Shown here in pieces: positions 57,245 to 64,000 of a stretch of 64,000 nucleotides of DNA (position 1 is the stretch's first letter; the number at the start of each line of letters is the position of its first letter). The DNA is from Pseudopithomyces maydicus (taxonomy: Eukaryota > Ascomycota > Dothideomycetes > Pleosporales > Didymosphaeriaceae). The stretch spans positions 248,001 through 312,000 of the forward strand of contig JANTUC010000011.1 of assembly GCA_026873275.1 (NCBI GenBank), in the 5' to 3' direction. The notes beneath the pieces are model-generated. The model was not told the DNA's origin and made no database searches. It saw nothing but the letters and a program-made list of their open reading frames with translations. The translations under genes and the position numbers were made by a program.

Positions 57245-58211
57245 TCATATCAACTCCCTCACCCCGCCTTCCTCCTCCTTCACCACCACCTCATCATACC
57301 CAGGTGGCATTCCCCCACCAACCCCCCACCCCTCATACACCGGCAACGCCTCCTCTCCCTCTCCTTCCCCCTCCCCCTCCCCCTCTCCTTCTCCTTCCCC
57401 TCTCACCCCAACCTCAACCCACATCCTCACCGCCACAGGCCACTCCCCTCCACCCCTCCACCCTCCTCTTCCTCACCTCGCCCACCCTGCCGCCCCTCCT
57501 CCCAACCGCCCACCGCACCGCCTCCAGTATCTGCGCCTTGCGCCGCGCGGGGTGCGCTCCGAACTCGAAGCTCACGGCCGAGAGGCGCTCCGAGCCCGTG
57601 TAGAAGGAGAGGCGGGGCGCCGACGCAGAGCCCGTGACGTGCACCGGGGAGAGGAGGTGTGTGTAGAGGGCGAGGACGGGGGTGTGGAGGGGGAGGGCGT
57701 AGGCAGGGGGGTACGGTGGGGTTTTGTTGAGGGGTGGTCTAGAGGGGGGTTAGATGGGTGGTCGGAGTGCATGTGTATGTGTATGTGTATGTGTATGTAT
57801 GTGTATGCATATTGATGTGTTGAGGGGTATGTATGTATGTAATGTGCTGGACACAAGCCACAAGCACTACATATACATACGGAGCATATGCATCTACTCA
57901 CCAGCCTTCACCAAACCCAGCACGAAATCAGCCATCAGCGCCCCCACCGTATCCTGCGCGTTGTCATCATCGTTGTGCACGGCATCTTCGCCCCGCCGGA
58001 CTACCTCCAATGCCCAGAGGAGCAGGGGACGCGGACGGGGGCGCCCGCAGAGCCGCTCGTGCAGGTCTTTCTTTAGGTGTTGCGATATCCAGAGGGAGGA
58101 GGGGGTATGTGTCGACGCGGTGGCCCCAGGCGAGGAAGGCGGAGGCGAGGAACTGGAGGTTGGTGTGGTACGGGCGGGGGTCGGGGGGATGTGGATGAGG
58201 TAGTGGGGCAT
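57245..58211 (-). CDS. Unknown protein with Gly-Glu tract and PPGY tail (frames unresolved)
   Basis: Start at 58211 (MPHYLIHIPP). Protein-like sequence continues on the minus strand but in shifting frames: DPRPYHTNLQFLASAFLAWG follows after a run of six G (58183-58188), then KDLHERLCGRP ... ALMADFVLGLVKAG to a donor GTGAGT at 57901. The intron (to 57739) holds a GTAT microsatellite. After it comes LNKTPPYPPAYALPLHTPVL, then RLSFYTGSERLSAVSFEFGA, a (GE)n tract and the tail ALPVYEGWGVGGGMPPGYDE ending RELI. At least three frame changes at G/C-rich runs are needed, so the exact product is not known. The PPGY and LPVY motifs could bind WW domains. I do not recognise the family. Confidence 0.5.
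57351..57402. repeat. CT/GA tract encoding Gly-Glu repeats
   Basis: A pyrimidine tract (CTCCTTCCCCCTCCCCCTCC and similar) which, on the minus strand, reads GGGGAG/GGAGAG and encodes (GE)n in the neighbouring gene. Such tracts are prone to slippage and sequencing error. Confidence 0.85.
57768..57807. repeat. GTATGT microsatellite in intron
   Basis: About six copies of GTATGT/GTAT within the intron of the minus-strand gene; another short GTAT array lies at 57828-57842. Confidence 0.85.
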
Positions 58212-58654
58212 GGGTGGTGGGTGGACAGCTATAAGTACGAGGAGTGTTGAAAAGCTGTTTGAGATTGGATGGTGGTGGTCGTGCGTATGGTTGGCGAAGG
58301 TGGATTTGAGAAGGCTGCTTGGATATATATCCGTGGAGCATGAATGAATGGTGCGGCGGGTTGGATTGCTTGATTGTATATCTGTGAAGGAATACAGCAT
58401 GACATGATCTAGAATTCACATCCCCTAGCCTCCCATCCCAAACCTCACACCCCACTCATTCATCCTCCCATATTCCCTCCCCAAATCCTCCTTCACCTGG
58501 CCCCCTCCTCATTCACTTCCCCCACCTAGCCCTCCCATACCCTAGCCACAACACCTACCCTCCAATACGGAAACACATACATATAAACTACCTGCCTATT
58601 CCCACCCGAACTCCCCCAGTGAAAACCTCAGTACCCATACACGTGTGAGAAACA
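58212..58654. other. Divergent intergenic spacer
   Basis: C-rich on the right (58430-58630), probably promoter/leader. No gene seen. Confidence 0.4.
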
Positions 58655-59455
58655 ATGCCACACCACCACCCCCACCATCTCACCCACCATCTCTCTTTGA
58701 CTTTTACCACACCCCCGTCGCTCACACCCCAGCTCTACGAGTGGATAGTCACGGGATTTCCCCCGCAGGTACGGGTCATCGCGTATACGATGTCAACGCG
58801 CCATGTACCGTTTGCCGCCTCGGAGGTGGTGTCTCGTTCTTCGGGGAGTAGAGTGGGGAGAGATGCATCATCGGTTGCGCCGTCATCGATGAGTAGGGGT
58901 GTCCTAGCAGCATTACCATCACGGTCAACATCATCCCTATGGCCGTCATCTAGACAGGAAGAGGATGCTGAGAAGGAGGAAGAAAGCGCATATGCACCCG
59001 GAAGAGAGCCCAATCCGACCCACCGCCCCCCGTCCCAAGTCCAATACCCATATGCCTCCACGCAGTCCCGAAATCCATATCACTCCAGACGTGACGTCTA
59101 CTCCAACCCTTTCACTACCCGTGCGCCGATTACACCGCCTCAGGGGTACCACGCTCCTGCTCCTGCTCCTCCTTCTTCATCCCTTTCCTTCCCCCTTCGT
59201 TTCCTGTGCACCCTTCCCTCCACCCTTCTTCTACTTCTCCAACCTCTCGCCTCCCGACCACACAAGTCCCACTCTCCGGATACGGAAACACACTTCTCCA
59301 CTCTCAGCATGGAAGATGGTTGTTGTACAGCGTCCCCGAAGGGGTGGACGAAGCGGATGAAGTGGACGAGGTATGCGGGGATGTACGACTCAACCGGGGA
59401 AGGAAAGGGAGAGAAGAGAGTCCGGCGGGAGGTGCTGGTGGGGGGAAAGGGATAG
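58655..59455 (+). CDS. Possible hypothetical protein, competing frames
   Basis: A 266-codon open frame (58655-59455) is Ser/Pro/Arg-rich with a hydrophobic stretch (FPLRFLCTLPSTLLLLLQPL) near residue 185. Two other plus-strand frames overlap it: 58965-59360 with RGTTLLLLLLLLHPFPSPFV and 59206-59664 with GRWLLYSVPEGVDEADEVDE. All three look partly protein-like, so either one gene is broken by indels and introns or the GC-rich, low-complexity DNA gives chance frames. No family recognised. I cannot choose a structure; the longest frame is given. Confidence 0.25.
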   Translation: MPHHHPHHLTHHLSLTFTTPPSLTPQLYEWIVTGFPPQVRVIAYTMSTRHVPFAASEVVSRSSGSRVGRDASSVAPSSMSRGVLAALPSRSTSSLWPSSRQEEDAEKEEESAYAPGREPNPTHRPPSQVQYPYASTQSRNPYHSRRDVYSNPFTTRAPITPPQGYHAPAPAPPSSSLSFPLRFLCTLPSTLLLLLQPLASRPHKSHSPDTETHFSTLSMEDGCCTASPKGWTKRMKWTRYAGMYDSTGEGKGEKRVRREVLVGGKG

Positions 59456-60551
59456 CGATGATAGTGATGATGATGATAGTAGAGCGATTGGGTGTTTACC
59501 ATGTTTCTTCTGCGGGATACCTTTGCGGAGGGCGGCGTGGCGGTAACGGTTTTTTTTGGGCGGGGCAAAGGAAGGGAGAGGGAGGTAGTGGAGAAGAGGG
59601 GGATGGGCTTGGTAGGATAGATGGGGTAAATGGCAGAGAGATGGGGACGGGTAGGTGGTGTTGAGGGTAATTGGGTTGATGGTGGGATATTGTGCGGATG
59701 GGCTTGAGCTGTGGGGTGTGAGATATATGGTATCGACGTATTAGCCATTATGTAGGTATATAGGTATATACGTGTATGTTGTATTAAATAGGCATGTATA
59801 TATTTATATTAAGATTGGCTCATCCGAGCCCTAATTATATATGTTCACGAATCGGGTCTAACAATCCAAAATTTATGCTTCGCATGTAAGCCGTGCTATT
59901 ATATCAGACATGTACACGTCATGATCATCCATCCTGCAAAGTTCGCGAATAAGGACGCACCGAAAACAAAAGAATGAAGGACTCAAAATGCGCGGATCAA
60001 AACTGTGACGAGGGAGAAAAAAGCCAATGCTGAAGATAGACCAGGTAGGTAGAATGCAATGAATTTGTACTCCCAAATCGAGAGATGTGATATAATGACA
60101 TGGACAGAGAAGCGAACGATCATGCCAATGAAAAAAAAATTAATAACAAGAACAAGAAGAATGTTATGACACCTTTTATGTATATACCATCTCTTACAAC
60201 GGGCATCTCTCAACACCCTACTGCCCAGATGGCGACTTTTGTCTATGGCCGGAATCTTTATGCATGGACGGACGTCATATACCTATTACACCGCGGCATC
60301 GGCGATTATAAAAACAAAACAAGGAGAGCCGTATTCGTAAGGGGTAAAAATAAAAATAGTGATTATCGAAAGGTAGCGCGAGGATGACGAATAGAACAAA
60401 GAACGTGAGCGGAACGAACAAACGAACGCTGAATCTGAACGGCAAAAGGACATAAAAGAGGTAGAAGACGTGGTAAAAAAAGACGCGACTGACTATCGGC
60501 GACTGCATTCTGTGAGCCCGCTGCCCAAAGATGAAACGACGCATGGCCTGC
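59456..60551. other. Intergenic AT-rich stretch
   Basis: 1.1 kb. No gene supported. A TATA-rich segment with GGTATATA repeats lies at 59755-59815. The right side is the 3' flank of the minus-strand gene ending at 60552. Confidence 0.45.
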
Positions 60552-62576
60552 CTACCTGTAAGCTGTATCGACCTGCGACCGTCGTTTACGCTTGGAATGG
60601 TCGTCATGCTGTCGCGTGTGTGCGTCCTCGTACTCTGTGTCTCCATAGCTCCTCTTACGCGCAAAGGAGCTCTCGCTTCGTTTGAGGGCCGGGATAGTTG
60701 TGGAGTGCCTCTCGTAGTCTTGATTTGAGTTTCTGGGGCTGAATTCGGACCCTGCGACCGTGCCGTTGCTGGCTTCGGAGCAGGCTGGGCTGCCTCGCGA
60801 GCTGGCAACGGTCGCACCGGCACCCTGTGTCTGAGCCTCCGGAGTATCGTTCCATGAGTTGCTGCGTCCGTTGAAAGGCGGTCCAGGCGGCGGTTGATGT
60901 TGTGTTCCAACGGATGAAGATCCGTACGGCCGGGGCATTGCAAATCCATGCGACATGTTGCTGGGGCCACTGTAAGAATGGGTCCTGTGTGAGGTAAGAT
61001 CGGGACGCTTGGGTATGTTGGCGGAAGGAGGCGCTGGCGGTTTCTGAGGAAGTGAGGCCGGGAGTGAATCGTTTCGCGGCAAAGGAACTGTAACCGTTTC
61101 TCCAGAAGGCGGCTTCGGTGAACCGGTGACGCCGAGTTTGGCCAGTATATCCTCCTGCGCTTGATCTCTTGAGAACTTTCCGACTGTATGTGGCGGCGTC
61201 AGTTGTTTCACATCCTCCATGTCGCCGGACAAAGCTTGTTCGAGATGGTCCATGACACTCCACGTCGAATCGTGCATATCTTCGTCTTGTCTCTCAGCTG
61301 CGTCCTGTATAGGTTCGTCTGGCCGGTCGCGCAGAGAAAGGCAGTTTTCAATAGATATGAGATTTGTCTTCATCTCTTCGTCTTTGAATACAACAAATAC
61401 CGGGTCATCCTTGATGTCGTACCACTCGTCGGTCTTTCGTACGTCCAAGAAAGCCTCATACGAATTCTCGGCGGTGAAATATAGAGAAACTGATTCTCCG
61501 TTACCAAGCTTTTCCGCGGGCGGTTTCAGCGACTGTTCTTCAGCTTCTTCGAAAGTTGCCGGAAGTGCCCGTGTTACTTGTTTGGCAGGCCGCCAAGTGA
61601 TAACACCAAGGCTCAAGTCGGGATCAACTGGCTCATTTGCTTTTGGCCAGATGGCTCCGTCGAAATCGAAATCCCAATCATCCCAACCCAAGAATAATTC
61701 GGGTTTTTCGCCGGGGGTTGTTTCGCCCGTGGCACTTTGTGACTGTGCGCTGACCGGAGTCGGCAGCGTTGATTTTGGGTTGGCTGATAAAGGGGTAGGG
61801 TAGGGATTTGAATCTGGTGTTGGCTGTCCATTGGCAGGAGATGCTCCAAACGAGTTCGTGGGTGGGTATGTTGCCGATCCAGCAGACTGCTGCCAACCTT
61901 GGGCATTGGGCCAGGCCGGTTGATTCGTGTTAATAGGAGGTGGTTGGCTTGGATAGTGCGGGTGTCCATTTTGCTGTTGCGGATGGGGTGACGGGTTGGT
62001 GTAATGTGGCGGTTGTGTTGTAGGTGGATGTGAAGAAAAACTTTGCGATGCTTGCTGCGGCCATTGATAGCCGGGCTGGGAATAGGGCTGCTGCGACGCG
62101 TACCCCTGGGCCGGGCCAAAGCTCTGCAGTTGGTAGCTCTGATTTGCGTAAGGACCGGGAACAGATGGAGCTTGCGGGTAGCCTTGCTGCGGTGTTTGAT
62201 ATTGGACTGTTCCGAATGGACCCTGGGGTTGTGCGGGGCCACGATAACCGGGCGGGGGAGGATATCGGGTGATTATCGGATTCCCCTTCTTCTTTGGAGG
62301 CCTACACGCCATCAATGGACAGCACGCAACACAACCCACCTCGCGGATAGCACGAATGGCATGAGCAGAAGGACGAGATGGCACTTACATTGGTTTCGGA
62401 GGCATGGGTGGTTGGCCATTTTGCAGGTAGGCGGAAGCGTTTCGATGGTTGTAGGCCGACTGCTGGCCATACTGAGGAGGCTGCTGTTGAGTGTAAGGTG
62501 GCTGACCGGGGAATCCATGGGCGTGCGAAGGCTGTTGCAGCGGTGTAGAGCCTGAGGCCGGACCGCCCCAAGACAT
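60552..62576 (-). CDS. Pro/Gln-rich protein with conserved acidic middle, unknown function
   Basis: Exons 62576-62389 and 62301-60552 join in phase (PPMPPKPM then PPKKKGNPIITRYPPPPGYR) to 645 residues. Residues 1-290 are Pro/Gln/Tyr/Ser-rich low complexity (QSYQLQSFGPAQGYASQQPY type), like many RNA-binding or transcription-associated proteins. A compact middle region (about 295-425) starts FLGWDDWDFDFDGAIWP and contains VSLYFTAENSYEAFLDVRKT and DPVFVVFKDEEMKTNLISIE; this is the best part for homology search. The C-terminal 200 residues are Ser/Pro-rich with a basic end (KRKRRS) that could be a nuclear signal. No enzyme motif. Confidence 0.8.
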
Positions 62577-63372
62577 GCCAGCTCTTCAATGCAACCCAAT
62601 GCAATCAATGCGAAGCGAGATGAATGACGAGCGATTGAAAAACGGTAGGAGGTAGAGTAGAAGTGGACTCAAGGAGAGCAAGAGACGAAAATGGATGGCT
62701 GGATGCAGCGTTCAACCGTGGGTCAGACGCGTGCCAAGATGTTGAGCATAATCAACGGATCCAAAAGCGGGTTGGAGGTGTAGTCGACACAACGTGGCGG
62801 ATTTGACAGACAGGTGGAGCTGGAGAGACAATTGCAAGAAGCAGAGCGGGAGTGTCAAAAAAGCGGTGGAGCAGCACGTGAGGGTGCTGATGTGAGGGGA
62901 AAGACAGCCACAGCAGATGCGGGTGTATGCGTATGCAGCTGGTTGGGGGAGGCGAGATGGAGGTGTGTTGAGGAGAGCCGCAACAAACAAACCATTGATG
63001 CAAGCACGACGCGTTCCTACAGCTGCGCGTTCGACGAGCCTGGGCATGCGAAGCCTGAGACAAAGCGCGAGGCGGGAGGTGATGTGAGGTCTGCTGGAGA
63101 GAAATTTGGAGCTAGCCGCATCCAGCACAGACCCTCTTTCGGCGACGGTGGGATGGACGCTGCGACAGTCGACGACGACGACGAGGACGCGCTCTGGCCT
63201 TTGCCTCCCCGCCCGCCGCCCGCCACCACCGCCTGCCTACACCACCGCCGCCGCCCGAGCCAGATGCGTCTCCGAGGATGATTGTTCGGTATCGACACCT
63301 AGTCGCGACCAGTATTCACTCCGTGCCCTGAGCGCGCGCCGCCGCTTACTGTCACTCCCGCCCACGCCCACC
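62577..63372. promoter_or_regulatory. Divergent promoter between Pro/Gln-rich gene and PPG1
   Basis: 800 bases between starts at 62576 (minus) and 63373 (plus). Contains a GACGAC-type triplet run at 63168-63188 and is GC-rich near PPG1. Overlapping open frames on both strands are judged to be chance. Confidence 0.5.
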
Positions 63373-64000
63373 ATGCCCGGTCTCCCGTGTATGTTATATC
63401 TTGCGCCTGCCCGCCGTGCGCCAAGCCTGTGCTGACCCCCGACAGCTACCGTCGACCTCGACGAGTGCATATCGCGTCTGTACAAGAAAGAGCTGCTGGC
63501 CGAGTCGGTCATCGAGGCCATATGCGCAAAAACGAAGGAGCTGCTGATGAAGGAGAGCAACGTCGTCCACATCAGGGCACCCGTCACCGTCGTCGGCGAC
63601 ATCCACGGCCAGTTCTTCGACATGATCGAGATCTTCAAGATTGGCGGTCCCTGTCCGGACACAAACTACCTGTTCCTCGGTGCGTCTGCGTCTGCGTCCT
63701 GCCTGCGTCCGCCCCCGACAACCACTGACCGGTGCGCTGTGCTGCAGGTGACTACGTAGACCGCGGCCTCTTCTCCGTCGAGACCATTTCGCTGCTCGTG
63801 TGCCTGAAACTCCGCTATCCACACCGCGTCCACCTCATCCGCGGCAACCACGAGTCCCGCGGCGTTACCCAGTCATACGGTTTTTACACAGAGTGTTCTA
63901 GGAAGTACGGCAATGCCAACGTGTGGCACTACTTTACCGACATGTTCGACTTCCTCACCCTGTCCGTCGTCATCAACGACCAGATATTCTGCGTCCACGG
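63373..64000 (+). CDS. PPG1: PP2A-family phosphatase PPG1, 5' part (runs off window)
   Basis: Ser/Thr phosphatase; fungal Ppg1 works in STRIPAK-like complexes and glycogen control. Exon 1 is 16 nt (63373-63388), exon 2 63446-63679, exon 3 from 63748 to the window end. Sequence starts MPGLPSTVDLDECISRLYKK; motifs GDIHGQFFDM, GDYVDRGLFS and RGNHESRGVT are complete, and the frame is open at 64000 just within the HGG motif. YKKELLAES, KESNVVHI and QSYGFYTECSRKYGNANVW resemble Ppg1 more than PP2A, PP4 or Sit4. No N-terminal extension, unlike the PP2A gene at 45.6 kb. The last third of the protein is outside the window. Confidence 0.9.

Overview
The window is nuclear DNA of a filamentous ascomycete (Pezizomycotina, most likely Dothideomycetes; class is an inference from gene style, not proven). 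Genes are split by 42-250 nt introns with GTAAGT/GTATGT-type donors and short CTAAC/CTGAC-like branch sites. The gene set is typical of a plant-associated saprotroph or pathogen: secreted GH67, GH3 and GH93 enzymes, a P450, a TRI12-type exporter, a fungal-specific ankyrin protein and a STAND-receptor remnant. I saw no tRNA, rRNA, transposon or CRISPR array.

Left third (1-35 kb) is accessory. It holds an ankyrin protein with a fungal N-terminal domain (1.7-3.6 kb), GH67 alpha-glucuronidase (4.5-7.1 kb), an acidic repeat protein (9.8-11.3 kb), a divergent P450/TRI12 exporter pair (11.4-15.9 kb), a protein with three CCHC zinc units (16.4-17.2 kb), ubiquitin-activating enzyme E1 (18.3-21.5 kb), a Cys-rich single-pass surface protein (22.3-23.5 kb), GH3 beta-xylosidase (24.8-27.1 kb), a GH93 exo-arabinanase-like gene (28.3-29.5 kb), a fungal rhodopsin-domain membrane protein (29.8-31.1 kb) and the C-terminal half of a STAND/TPR protein (32.6-34.2 kb). 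GH67, GH3 and GH93 together would act on glucuronoxylan and arabinan side chains.

About 3.2 kb of AT-rich, apparently gene-free DNA (34.2-37.4 kb) separates this from a denser housekeeping half: membrane-anchored glutaredoxin, two divergent members of a small Cys-His family (39.0-41.3 kb), a conserved unknown (43.1-44.6 kb), PP2A catalytic subunit, MCM6, eIF2B-alpha (GCN3), uridine kinase (URK1), GID8, two poorly resolved genes (57-59.5 kb), a Pro/Gln-rich protein and the start of PPG1, which is cut by the window edge.

The most important technical observation is that at least six genes, including the normally essential eIF2B-alpha and uridine kinase, carry apparent frameshifts at short G or C runs, each repaired by one extra base in the run. 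This looks like systematic homopolymer shortening in the assembly rather than gene death, so frameshifted genes are annotated as genes with a note. The best candidates for something undescribed are the triple CCHC protein at 16.4 kb, the divergent Cys-His pair around 40 kb and the NB-ARC-less STAND remnant at 33 kb. I did not find an obvious new multi-gene system.
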